Source: Croceimicrobium sp965228705
GTDB taxonomy: Bacteria; Bacteroidota; Bacteroidia; Flavobacteriales; Schleiferiaceae
Reading direction: 5' to 3'
Assembly (NCBI RefSeq): GCF_965228705.1
Contig: NZ_OZ245832.1
Span: 124,001-188,000, forward strand
Length of the DNA stretch: 64,000 nt
Both the position numbers and the translations under genes were made by a program. This document shows, piece by piece, positions 54,459-62,558 of the stretch (its first letter is position 1; every line of letters begins with the position of its first letter). The notes beneath the pieces are model-generated. The model was given only the letters and a program-made list of their open reading frames with translations, was not told the DNA's origin and searched no databases.

Positions 54459-55151
54459 ATGAAACAAACAACGAAAGTACTCCTGGCAGAAGATGATCCT
54501 AATTTTGGCGCGGTGCTCCGCGACTATCTCGAACTCAATGATTTTGAGGTTCATCTGGCCACCGACGGACAAGAAGCCTTGCGCTTGTTTAAATCTACCG
54601 ACGAATTAGATCTCTGCATCTTAGATGTAATGATGCCTTTAAAAGATGGCTTTACCCTTGCGGGTGATATTCGAAAAATTGATGGCGAGATTCCGCTGAT
54701 TTTCCTTACCGCCAAATCCATGAAGGAAGATATGCTGAAAGGTTTCCAATTAGGAGCAGACGATTACCTCACTAAACCTTTCGACTCCGAAGTATTACTC
54801 TATAAAATCAAGGCTTTACTCAATCGCAAATTTGGAGAGGAGGAAGAAGAGATCCACTTTAAAATCGGTCGTTATGAATACGATTCAGAAATGCGAGTTT
54901 TAAAGATCGGTCGTGAAGAAAGAAAATTGAGTCCCAAAGAAGGAGCCCTCCTAAAACTCCTGGCACAGAACAAAAACAATCTCGTAAAACGCAGTACCGC
55001 GCTTAATAAGATTTGGAAAGATGATAACTACTTTACCGGTCGTAGTATGGACGTTTACCTGGCCAAGGTGCGGAAATACTTAAAAGACGATCCTAAAGTG
55101 GCCATAATCAATGTGCACAGCGAAGGCTTCCGTTTGGTAGACGACCTTTAG
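54459..55151 (+). CDS. RprY-like OmpR-family response regulator
   Basis: The 230-residue regulator has a receiver domain with acidic pocket E11-D12-D13, phosphoacceptor D56 in LCILDVMMP and K in LTKPF, and a C-terminal winged helix (from about 130) with LSPKEGALLKLLAQNKN and a MDVYLAKVRKYLKDD recognition region. It binds DNA when phosphorylated by the upstream kinase. Targets are unknown; the divergent small T9SS gene is a candidate. The convergent DUF2452 gene overlaps its stop by four bases. Confidence 0.93.
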   Translation: MKQTTKVLLAEDDPNFGAVLRDYLELNDFEVHLATDGQEALRLFKSTDELDLCILDVMMPLKDGFTLAGDIRKIDGEIPLIFLTAKSMKEDMLKGFQLGADDYLTKPFDSEVLLYKIKALLNRKFGEEEEEIHFKIGRYEYDSEMRVLKIGREERKLSPKEGALLKLLAQNKNNLVKRSTALNKIWKDDNYFTGRSMDVYLAKVRKYLKDDPKVAIINVHSEGFRLVDDL

Positions 55152-55621
55152 TCTTCCGAATCTCCGCTGGCCAAAACCTCCCAGGTATGATCGGCCAGCA
55201 GTTTTACCGTGTACAAAAAGTGCTTAAACTTGGGTTTCGCCCATTCATCCGGACCAATCATTGATAATACGTGTTGCTCTTCATGGTTCAGATACAGGTG
55301 GTAGATATGGTTGATCTCAGGTTTAAAGCCCATCTTAGCCTCATAAATCCGGGCGGCTAAATCTTTGCGCTCTTGAATGGCATGGGCCTGACGAGCCAAT
55401 AAATCAATTTGCTCCTTAATTTGAGCCAATTGCATATCGGTTTGCTCTTCCATGGCAGTAAGTGCTCTGCTGCGAATCACCCCCTGCTTGGTCGGCTTAA
55501 TCACCGCTCCGCCTACCGTATGCGCATAGGGCAGGGTAGAAGGGGTTTCTGTGATTTTATCCGGGTCAATCGGATTGACAAAGTCTTTTTGTTTATCGGC
55601 GTCTTTTTTAGCCATGCTCAT
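55148..55621 (-). CDS. DUF2452 protein
   Basis: The 157-residue cytosolic protein matches DUF2452: FVNPIDPDKITETPSTLPYAH, the conserved GVIRSRALTAMEEQTDMQ helix and HIYHLYLN-x(6)-LSMIGPDEWA. The family has no assigned function. Its start overlaps the photolyase end by 14 bases (8 if the second ATG, at 55615, is used), so it is the last gene of the photolyase operon. Confidence 0.8.
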   Translation of the reverse strand: MSMAKKDADKQKDFVNPIDPDKITETPSTLPYAHTVGGAVIKPTKQGVIRSRALTAMEEQTDMQLAQIKEQIDLLARQAHAIQERKDLAARIYEAKMGFKPEINHIYHLYLNHEEQHVLSMIGPDEWAKPKFKHFLYTVKLLADHTWEVLASGDSED

Positions 55622-57125
55622 TCATTTGCTTTAAAACCTTTCTACTGCGATGTTCTACCGATCGATTGGCCAGTGTATGCTTCCGCAAAATTCTTTGATT
55701 TTCCTGGAGTACCAAGGGATCCTTTTTCATTTTCCACAATTGTTCACGGGCGAAGTTCCCAGCGGCATTTAAATCGATTAACCTTTCGGGATAGTCTCTT
55801 CCCAATTTAAAATTATAAAAACCTTGTTCCAGAGGGCTTAACTTCCAGGGTTCATGCTGGAAGGCCAGGGGCAGATCAGCCAATTCCGGTAGCCATTCGC
55901 GGATAAAATTGGCCTCTGCATCCTTTTCCAAAGATTGTTTTACCGGATTGTAAATACGAATGGTATTAATCCCCGTAACCGAACTCTGCATTTGAAACTG
56001 AGGATAATGAATCCCCGGAATATAATCTTCAAAACAAGCGGCTAAATGATGCACTGCTGCTTGCCAGGGTTGCCAAAGGATATGGCTCCAGAAACTTACT
56101 ACCATAGCCCGCATACGAAAATTGAGGTAGCCAGTTTCTGCAACGGCTCGCATACAAGCATCTACCAGCGGAAAGCCGGTTTCTCCTTTTTTCCAGGTTT
56201 CTAAATATTCTGGATTGCACTCTGTGCGCAAAGCATTGTAGCCTCGGTTGAGGTTTTCGCTTTCCATACGCATTTCCATTTCAAATTTCTGGATGAAATG
56301 CGAATGCCAATGCAAGCGGGAAATAAAAGCTTTGAGGTCTTTTTTGTAGGCTTTCGCCTGATACGTCTCCAGCGATTTTTGATAGACCTCACGCAAACTT
56401 AGAGCGCCCCAAGCGAGGGCAGTTGAAAGACGCGAGCAAGATTTTCGACTAAAATCCGGTGATCCGATATGCGCTTGATAATTCTGGGCTCCCGTAGCCA
56501 AAAAAGAATCTAATCGTTTCAGACTTTTTTCTCTGCTCAATTGAGGTTTCCGCTCTTTTAGTTTCGCTGTACTTGATTGAATGCCGGCCTTTTTTAAAGC
56601 TAGTTCAATAGCTTCCAGGTTTTCAGTTTCAAGGTAATGGCTATGGGGGACTTTCGTTTTTTGCAAAGGCCCTTGCATATAGCTGCGCCAGTTTTCATCC
56701 CAATGATCGCGGTTTTGCAATGCTCTTTGTACGCCATTATGATCGTATTCACACCACCGTACATTTGCCTTACGACAGATTTCCGAGATTCTTTTATCTC
56801 GCTCATAGGACAGTTTTAAACCATGTTCGCGATGGGAATGCAAGAGGCTAAGCCCGGTTGGAATAAGAGTCTTTAAGACCCGATCAGCATCGGCCTCCAA
56901 AATCAAGAACTGCCTTTGAAAGTGAGGGGCTTGGGCCAACATTTCGGCCAGTAAATCCTCTTGGTTGGCTCTATGGCGAGGCGAAGAATCCTGATGCGCC
57001 ATTTGCAAAGGCTCAAAGCAAAAGAGCACGATCAGGGGCAGTTCTTCAGCTAAGGCCGCTTGCAATGCATCCTGATCCTGCCAACGCAAATCGCGTTTTA
57101 GCCAAAGTACCTGGAAGGATTGCAT
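55608..57125 (-). CDS. Cryptochrome/deoxyribodipyrimidine photolyase family protein
   Basis: The 505-residue flavoprotein has the N-terminal alpha/beta domain (VLWLKRDLRWQDQDAL) and the C-terminal FAD-binding helical domain with LHWHSHFIQKFE, GFPLVDACMRAV, LNFRMRAMVVSFWSHI and the INTIRIYNPVKQ motif near the FAD site. It probably repairs UV-induced pyrimidine dimers with light, or senses light; the two roles cannot be separated here. I start at ATG 57125, which overlaps the DUF429 stop (TGATG). Residues before that in the longer frame are not family-like. Confidence 0.88.
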   Translation of the reverse strand: MQSFQVLWLKRDLRWQDQDALQAALAEELPLIVLFCFEPLQMAHQDSSPRHRANQEDLLAEMLAQAPHFQRQFLILEADADRVLKTLIPTGLSLLHSHREHGLKLSYERDKRISEICRKANVRWCEYDHNGVQRALQNRDHWDENWRSYMQGPLQKTKVPHSHYLETENLEAIELALKKAGIQSSTAKLKERKPQLSREKSLKRLDSFLATGAQNYQAHIGSPDFSRKSCSRLSTALAWGALSLREVYQKSLETYQAKAYKKDLKAFISRLHWHSHFIQKFEMEMRMESENLNRGYNALRTECNPEYLETWKKGETGFPLVDACMRAVAETGYLNFRMRAMVVSFWSHILWQPWQAAVHHLAACFEDYIPGIHYPQFQMQSSVTGINTIRIYNPVKQSLEKDAEANFIREWLPELADLPLAFQHEPWKLSPLEQGFYNFKLGRDYPERLIDLNAAGNFAREQLWKMKKDPLVLQENQRILRKHTLANRSVEHRSRKVLKQMNEHG

Positions 57126-57718
57126 CAGATATAAATCAAACCTTCTCTTTCGTCTCCAAAGCAGCGGTAATCCCCACAATGATAGGAGAGGGCACTCATT
57201 AAAGCTAAAAGAGCATCCAAATGATGCCAGCTTTTAATGTCTGTCGACTTTACTTGTATAGAAGGTCGCATGCAAGAGCGTACCTTAGCAATACAATCTT
57301 TTAAAGCCGTTTTACTGCCCTTATATCCCAGGGTCTTAAGGTCAAACCTTTGCGCCATCAACTTGGGGTAGGTTTCCAATACTTTGACTTTCGACGATTC
57401 CAATTCCGATTTCAACTCGATGGCACGTGCTGCTAATCCCCCCAGAAACATGGGCGACATAGCCTGAGTATCGCGATCTGCCTTTCTGAAATGATAATCC
57501 TGAAATCCTGAGAGATGGCGATATACACCGGGGAGGCTTAATGGCGCATCAATAAACACCAATTCGGGTTCGAAATGAGCCACGGCATTGCGAATGAACT
57601 GATCCGCATCCACCTTGGCTTCCACTTCCATGAAAAATATATTGGGCTCCTGATAAATGGCTATCACAGTATTTCCCGAAAGCTTACTTCCGTAGTCAAT
57701 TCCGAAAATCGTTCCCAT
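57125..57718 (-). CDS. DUF429 predicted RNase H-like nuclease
   Basis: The 197-residue protein has the RNase H-fold marks of DUF429: FGIDYGSKLSGNTV with the first catalytic Asp, VFIDAPLSLP with the second, an ETYPKLMAQRF segment, and a C-terminal DIKSWHHLDALLALMSAL helix with the last Asp. Substrates are unknown. Its stop overlaps the photolyase start by one base, so the two are co-translated. A shared DNA-repair setting is inference. Confidence 0.8.
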   Translation of the reverse strand: MGTIFGIDYGSKLSGNTVIAIYQEPNIFFMEVEAKVDADQFIRNAVAHFEPELVFIDAPLSLPGVYRHLSGFQDYHFRKADRDTQAMSPMFLGGLAARAIELKSELESSKVKVLETYPKLMAQRFDLKTLGYKGSKTALKDCIAKVRSCMRPSIQVKSTDIKSWHHLDALLALMSALSYHCGDYRCFGDEREGLIYI

Positions 57719-57724
57719 GCCTGA

Positions 57725-58171
57725 TTAAAATATTTCTTGAATCACTTTTTCGCGATGTTCAAACATCTCTTTCAATTGCTTCTGTACCAACCAGGGGTGT
57801 GCCCAGCGCGAAAGTGCTTCGATCGGTAATCGATAATGCAGCTCATCACTGATTAGAGTTCCACCATCCTTGGCTTGGAAACGGTGTAAATGATGCCACA
57901 TTTTAAAGGGACCAGAGCGCATTTCATCCACAAAAAAGTTCTCCTTACTTACAGCGCTGATTTCGGAAGTCCAGTTTAAAGGAATTCCTAAAATCGGAGC
58001 CACCTTATAGCGCAGAATCATACCCGGAAACATTGTAGAACTGGGCTTTTCGACAATCCGCATTTTCATTTTAGCAGGAGTAATCCGCAATAGGTTTTCC
58101 GGATTGGAAAAGAAATCCCAAACCTCCTTAAGTGGCGCATTTACCCACTGTTCTTGCTTTAGTTGATACAT
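57725..58171 (-). CDS. SRPBCC-fold ligand-binding protein
   Basis: The 148-residue protein matches the SRPBCC/polyketide-cyclase-like group: QEQWVNAPLKEVWDFFSNPENL at the N-terminus, a hydrophobic pocket sheet, and a C-terminal helix (RWAHPWLVQKQLKEMFEHR). Such proteins bind lipids, pigments or quinones; the ligand is unknown. It is the first gene of the photolyase operon, six bases before DUF429. Confidence 0.85.
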   Translation of the reverse strand: MYQLKQEQWVNAPLKEVWDFFSNPENLLRITPAKMKMRIVEKPSSTMFPGMILRYKVAPILGIPLNWTSEISAVSKENFFVDEMRSGPFKMWHHLHRFQAKDGGTLISDELHYRLPIEALSRWAHPWLVQKQLKEMFEHREKVIQEIF

Positions 58172-58253
58172 ATCAGTCTAACGCCAAACTGCAGTTCTGG
58201 TTCATTGTATATACCGGTCTCCGCTTAAATTTTTGAATTGGAGAATGGAGGAT

Positions 58254-58285
58254 AAAAAAAAGGCGCCCCCATTTCTGGAGGCGCC
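58254..58285 (-). terminator. Intrinsic terminator of the Usp gene
   Basis: GGCGCC at 58262-58267 and 58280-58285, extended by CC/GG, forms the stem. On the minus strand it is followed by eight T. It lies 22 bases past the stop at 58308. Confidence 0.85.
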
Positions 58286-58307
58286 AATATCTATAAGTGT
58301 TTGACTC

Positions 58308-59189
58308 TTAGAAAGAATCCCACATTTTATCGTATTTAACGGCCTTAGGCGTAATGCACATAACCGGAATTTCGCTGTGGTAAATAACGGCTTGCATTTC
58401 ATTACCTAAGAAATAATCGGTAATGTCGGTTGGGCCGGCTTCTTCGGTAATAATTACCAAATCACCTTCAGCATCATAAGCATGATTTAAAATATTGCGC
58501 ACCACTCCACGACGGGAAGGATTCTCAATAATTTGATGCTCACATTCTACACCATGACTGCGAATAAAGCTTTCCACCTGGTTCACATGGCCCCGTAAAA
58601 TATTCAGCTGACTATCATTTTCTTTCACAGCCACTACCAATACTTTGGCACCAAAAAGGCGGGCGTATTCCAAGGTAGGACCTACTTTCTCCTTACTATG
58701 ACGATCCATTAATAAGGGGAAAATGATGGTTTCAATTTTATCAATTTCACGCACCCCTTTAATCGTAACTACTGGAGGTTTTACTAAAGCGGCAGTGCGA
58801 TAAGCATTCGAGCCGATAAATCGTTTGCGAAGGTTTTGGGGTTTACCATTGGTTCCCATTACCACCAGGTTGGCGTCGATAAGACTGCTTACCCGAGCAA
58901 TTTCTTCATACACTACACCTTCGGCAACCATAGTATTGGTTGGGATGTTGTGATCTTGCTGGAAGTTTTCGGCAACTTCCTTCAGTTTTTTGCTTACCTC
59001 GCTATGAATTTGCTCAGTATTACTTGAGCTGGAGAACATCTTCGAAAAGAAACCTCCTTCTTCAATTACAGAGAGTAAGGTAATGCTGGCGTTTTCGGTA
59101 GCTTTGGCAAAAATTGAGGCTTGGTTTAAAGCGGTCAAGGATTGCTCAGAAAATCCGATCGGTACCAGGATCTTGAATGAATCAGACAT
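58308..59189 (-). CDS. Tandem universal stress protein
   Basis: The 293-residue cytosolic protein has two Usp domains. The first (1-145) has the ATP-binding-like strand KILVPIGFSEQSL and the VVMGTNGKPQNLRKRFIGSNA loop. The second (150-293) is degenerate in the G-2x-G-9x-G loop (VIITEEAGPTDITDYFLGNEM). Such proteins respond to stress or starvation, some by binding ATP. It is divergent from the nucleoside phosphorylase gene. Confidence 0.88.
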   Translation of the reverse strand: MSDSFKILVPIGFSEQSLTALNQASIFAKATENASITLLSVIEEGGFFSKMFSSSSNTEQIHSEVSKKLKEVAENFQQDHNIPTNTMVAEGVVYEEIARVSSLIDANLVVMGTNGKPQNLRKRFIGSNAYRTAALVKPPVVTIKGVREIDKIETIIFPLLMDRHSKEKVGPTLEYARLFGAKVLVVAVKENDSQLNILRGHVNQVESFIRSHGVECEHQIIENPSRRGVVRNILNHAYDAEGDLVIITEEAGPTDITDYFLGNEMQAVIYHSEIPVMCITPKAVKYDKMWDSF

Positions 59190-59210
59190 AAGAGGAACGA
59201 ATTAGTGCCT

Positions 59211-59218
59211 CAAAGTTA
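59211..59218 (-). promoter_or_regulatory. -7 element TAACTTTG of the Usp gene
   Basis: On the minus strand TAACTTTG matches TAnnTTTG and ends 21 bases before the ATG at 59189, giving a leader of about 15 nt. Confidence 0.55.
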
Positions 59219-59242
59219 AGTTAATCCCCGAATACGAACAGT

Positions 59243-60082
59243 ATGCCTTCTTCTGAAATCATCCTCAATCCGGATTTAAGCGTTTATCACTTGCATTTGA
59301 AAAACGGTGAAGTGCCCCGAAAGGTAGTCACAGTAGGTGATCCCGATCGACTGGATTGGTTAATCCCTCATTTTGATCAGGTATATTCCGATCAACAATT
59401 CAGGGAATTTCGGAGCCTTCGCGGCCGAATTGGACAGGAAGATATGCTCTGTATTTCAACGGGTATTGGCACTGATAATATAGATATCGTGCTTAATGAA
59501 TTGCATTTGGCTTATGCCTGGGATTTAAGCAAGCGCGAACCTCGATCCGAAGCTTTACCACCATTGCAAGTCCTGCGTTTGGGAACCAGCGGTACCTTAA
59601 GAGAAGATATACCAATAGAAAGCATTTTAATGTCGGAAGCAGCTTTGGGTTTTGATTACCTGATGCACTTTTACAATTGGAGCGACTTTCGAAAACTGGA
59701 AGGTCTTGATGCTTTTCCCCAGCCTTATTTTACCTGGGGTTCGGAAGCATTGCGAAGTCAATTCCGACCTATGGCTCAGCATAGTGGCATTACAGTTACC
59801 GCTAATGGATTTTATGGACCTCAAGGCCGAAATGTCCCCTTAAAGGCCAAGAAGGATAAGTGGTTGGAAATCCTGGCGGTTCAAGATTTAGAAGCCTTAG
59901 CAATTACCAATTTAGAAATGGAAACCGCCGGTATTTATGCCTTGGGTAGTCTTCTTAATATGGAATGCCTTTCCCTTTCGGCGATTCTGGCCAATCGTAG
60001 GACGCAGGTATTTAGCAAAAAGCCTGAGACTATCGTAAAAGGTATGATAGCTCAGGCTTTGGAAATTTATAGTGCAGAATAG
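59243..60082 (+). CDS. Nucleoside phosphorylase (PNP/UDP superfamily)
   Basis: The 279-residue enzyme has the phosphorylase-superfamily marks: VTVGDPDRLDWL (phosphate site), CISTGIGTDNIDIVLNEL, RLGTSGTL, and NLEMETAGIYALGSLL, whose Glu-Met-Glu binds the ribose. The likely reaction is phosphorolysis of a nucleoside for salvage, uridine-phosphorylase-like by its sequence. The exact base is not certain. It is divergent from the Usp gene and ends four bases before the convergent rny stop. Confidence 0.85.
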   Translation: MPSSEIILNPDLSVYHLHLKNGEVPRKVVTVGDPDRLDWLIPHFDQVYSDQQFREFRSLRGRIGQEDMLCISTGIGTDNIDIVLNELHLAYAWDLSKREPRSEALPPLQVLRLGTSGTLREDIPIESILMSEAALGFDYLMHFYNWSDFRKLEGLDAFPQPYFTWGSEALRSQFRPMAQHSGITVTANGFYGPQGRNVPLKAKKDKWLEILAVQDLEALAITNLEMETAGIYALGSLLNMECLSLSAILANRRTQVFSKKPETIVKGMIAQALEIYSAE

Positions 60083-60086
60083 CCGC

Positions 60087-61625
60087 TTAGCGCGCTACGT
60101 TTACGGCACGAGTTTCCCGGATTACCGTAATCTTTACCTGTCCGGGATAGGTCATTTCATTTTGAATTTTTTGGCTAATGTCGAAGCTGATCTTCGCTGC
60201 ATCGGCATCGCTCACTTTTTCGCAATCTACAATTACGCGCAATTCACGACCAGCTTGCACTGCATAAGCTTGGGTAACGCCATTTTGAGAAATCGCTAAT
60301 TGCTCCAGGTCTTTCAAACGTTGCATATAGCTTTCTGCAATTTGGCGGCGAGCACCAGGACGAGCACCGGAAATACCATCGCAAACCTGAATAATAGGAG
60401 AAATAAGACCGGTCATTTCGATCTCATCGTGGTGGGCACCAATTGCATTGCATACCTCGGGTTTTTCGCCGTATTTCTCTGCCATCTTCATGCCTAAAAT
60501 AGCATGTGGCAATTCACTTTCTTCCGAAGGTACTTTACCGATATCATGCAGCAGACCTGCGCGTTTGGCAATTTTAGGATTAAGCCCCAATTCAGCGGCC
60601 ATAATACCACAGAGATTAGCTACTTCACGAGAGTGCTGTAAGAGGTTTTGTCCATAAGATGACCGGTATTTCATACGACCAACCATCCGCACTAATTCGG
60701 GATGTAAACCGTGGATACCTAAATCAATAGTGGTACGCTTACCTACTTCGAAGATTTCCTCCTCAATCTGCTTGCGGGTTTTATTGCAAACTTCTTCAAT
60801 GCGGGCTGGGTGTATACGTCCGTCTGAAACTAATTTGTGTAAGGATAAGCGGGCAATCTCACGACGCACCGGATCAAAGCAGCTTAGGATGATTGCTTCT
60901 GGAGTATCATCCACAATAATTTCTACTCCCGTCGCTGCTTCCAGGGCACGGATATTTCGTCCTTCACGACCAATGATACGACCTTTAACGTCGTCGTTTT
61001 CGATATTAAACACCGAAACTGAGTTTTCTACCGCTTGTTCAGTGGCCACTCTTTGAATGGTTTGGATGACCACTTTACGAGCTTCACGAGCGGCACTTAA
61101 TTGCGCTTCTTCCATGGTCGTTTGGATGAAAGCTGCTGCATCGGTTTTAGCTTCTTCTTTAAGGGCTTCCAACAATTGGTTTTTGGCTTCCTCGGGGCTT
61201 AAGCCAGAGATTACCTCCAATTGCTCTACCTGCTTGCGGTGCATTTTTTCGAGCTCCTTGCTGCGGGCATCATTTACTTCTACCTTTTTGCTGAGTTCTT
61301 CACGCAAGCGTTGGTTTTCCTTGTACTCTTTCTTGTTGTTTTCGGCATGTTCGCGTACTCGCTGTTCTTTTTCCTTCAGGTTATTAAAACGGTCATTTAG
61401 CTTTTGCTCCCGCTTATTAATCACCTTTTCATGTTCAGCTTTAAGCTCCAGGAATTTCTCCTTGGCTTGTAAGATTTTTTCCTTTTTAATGCCTTCGGCT
61501 TCCTTTTGAGCTTCGGCCAGGATATTTTGATTTTTCTTTTTTAAGATCAGCATATTAAATACGAAGGCGGTTCCAAAGCCCACGATTAATGCTGCCAGAA
61601 TAAGAATTAAAGTTGTTGTTTCCAT
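60087..61625 (-). CDS. rny: Ribonuclease Y
   Basis: The 512-residue membrane-anchored endoribonuclease starts mRNA decay. It has an N-terminal membrane helix (LILILAALIVGFGTAFVFNML), a long coiled coil (about 30-175), a KH domain (about 205-270, IGREGRNIRALEAATGVEII) and an HD domain (about 325-420) with GLLHDIGK and GAHHDE. I chose ATG 61625 (METTTL); ten residues upstream in the open frame are not family-like. A structured RNA candidate lies between it and zapA on the same strand and could be its leader or a separate gene. Confidence 0.95.
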   Translation of the reverse strand: METTTLILILAALIVGFGTAFVFNMLILKKKNQNILAEAQKEAEGIKKEKILQAKEKFLELKAEHEKVINKREQKLNDRFNNLKEKEQRVREHAENNKKEYKENQRLREELSKKVEVNDARSKELEKMHRKQVEQLEVISGLSPEEAKNQLLEALKEEAKTDAAAFIQTTMEEAQLSAAREARKVVIQTIQRVATEQAVENSVSVFNIENDDVKGRIIGREGRNIRALEAATGVEIIVDDTPEAIILSCFDPVRREIARLSLHKLVSDGRIHPARIEEVCNKTRKQIEEEIFEVGKRTTIDLGIHGLHPELVRMVGRMKYRSSYGQNLLQHSREVANLCGIMAAELGLNPKIAKRAGLLHDIGKVPSEESELPHAILGMKMAEKYGEKPEVCNAIGAHHDEIEMTGLISPIIQVCDGISGARPGARRQIAESYMQRLKDLEQLAISQNGVTQAYAVQAGRELRVIVDCEKVSDADAAKISFDISQKIQNEMTYPGQVKITVIRETRAVNVAR

Positions 61626-61644
61626 CTTTCTAATTGGTTCATAA

Positions 61645-61788
61645 AAAACCCGCACCCTTTACGTGTTTCGTCTAAACTCCGTTTAGACAGGTTCGGAGCT
61701 TACCGGATAATTTCGACCTTCCACTCGAAGGAGGCATGATCTAGAAAACCCGAGCTAAACTCCTATTATTGATAATGTTGAGTTTAGC
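61645..61788 (-). ncRNA. Structured RNA candidate between zapA and rny, 6S-RNA-like
   Basis: The gap holds a dense set of complementary elements readable on the minus strand. GCTAAACTC (a, 61788-61780) pairs with GAGTTTAGC (b, 61762-61754); GTCTAAAC (c) pairs with GTTTAGAC (d) around GGA at 61688-61670. Element a can also pair with d, and b with c, giving a rod enclosing a bulged domain that includes the CCTTC-GAGTG-GAAGG hairpin. It ends in GGGTTTTTT near 61645. A gene beside zapA and switching rods are features of 6S RNA, and 6S-type RNAs of flavobacteria have been described. It may instead be a leader of rny. The exact ends are uncertain. Confidence 0.5.
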
Positions 61789-61832
61789 AAATACAGGAAA
61801 GGATGCGGGAAAAAATTTGTAAAAGAACGTTG

Positions 61833-62123
61833 CTATTGCGTCGCTTGCTTTAGTTTTTCCGAAAGACGGTCTAAATGTGCTCCAATATCATCTCCGTTTA
61901 CCAAATTATCGGTTTGTATCTTCTCCAGGCGCGAAGCCAATTGCAGAGCACACATGGCCAGCAAGTCTTGTTTGTCGCGCACCGCATAGCCATCTTCATA
62001 CTTCTTGAGAATGGCCTCGATACTTTTGGCGGCTTTACGGATGTTTTCCTCTTCATCACGACGGATGGTTAAGGGGTAGACCCGATCGGCCAGGGAAACT
62101 TTTATTTTCAGCAAATCTGACAT
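61833..62123 (-). CDS. zapA: ZapA, FtsZ-associated cell-division protein
   Basis: The 96-residue cytosolic protein matches ZapA: the N-terminal KIKVSLADRVYPLTI strands and a C-terminal coiled coil (IRKAAKSIEAILKKYEDGYAVRD in part, then LAMCALQLASRLEK). It bundles FtsZ filaments at the division site. I chose ATG 62123 (MSDLLK); the longer frame overlaps the upstream coiled-coil gene. That gene probably forms an operon with it. Confidence 0.9.
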   Translation of the reverse strand: MSDLLKIKVSLADRVYPLTIRRDEEENIRKAAKSIEAILKKYEDGYAVRDKQDLLAMCALQLASRLEKIQTDNLVNGDDIGAHLDRLSEKLKQATQ

Positions 62124-62143
62124 TTCACTATCTCTCAGGAAAA

Positions 62144-62434
62144 TCACTCATTCAACAAAGCTATACAGCGATCTATTTCCCGCATTAAAGAACCCAATTT
62201 TGCTTTTGCGGCTTTTGCTTCTTCCGGATCTCCGGCCAAACCACGCGCCAAGCGTAAGCGTTCTAATTGGATTCCTAAATTTTGGACTTCATCCGACTGC
62301 GAATGCAATTGAGCTTCCAACTCCACGACCCTTTCCTTCAGTTGTACATTTTCCTTTTGTACTACTAAATGATCACTGATAATGTGGTTAATCAGTTGTT
62401 CCAGATCTTTGATCTTTGCTTCAATTGCCTTCAT
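62144..62434 (-). CDS. Small coiled-coil protein upstream of zapA, ZapB-like
   Basis: The 96-residue protein is one long coiled coil (LEQLINHIISDHLVVQKENV, then LKERVVELEAQLHSQ) with a short C-terminal helix. Its place before zapA and its form recall ZapB-type partners of ZapA, but sequence homology to ZapB is not shown. It starts at ATG 62434 behind a full consensus promoter and heads the operon with zapA. Confidence 0.75.
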   Translation of the reverse strand: MKAIEAKIKDLEQLINHIISDHLVVQKENVQLKERVVELEAQLHSQSDEVQNLGIQLERLRLARGLAGDPEEAKAAKAKLGSLMREIDRCIALLNE

Positions 62435-62457
62435 GCATCGCAAAAAACTCCAATGGC

Positions 62458-62487
62458 CAAAGTTAGCAAGCCATATCGGGATAACAA
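62458..62487 (-). promoter_or_regulatory. Full consensus promoter of the coiled-coil/zapA operon
   Basis: On the minus strand TTG (62487-62485), 19 bases, then TAACTTTG (62465-62458) match the Bacteroidota consensus exactly. The leader to the ATG at 62434 would be about 17 nt. Confidence 0.75.
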
Positions 62488-62537
62488 ACCCCTTTTTAAA
62501 GGGAAGAAAAAATCCTTTCGGCTTCGATTTTGGCCCT

Positions 62538-62545
62538 TAATTTTG
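62538..62545 (+). promoter_or_regulatory. -7 element TAATTTTG of the M23 peptidase gene
   Basis: TAATTTTG matches TAnnTTTG 13 bases before the ATG at 62559. TTT, one base off TTG, lies at the -33 position. Confidence 0.5.
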
Positions 62546-62558
62546 AATAAATTCGAGC

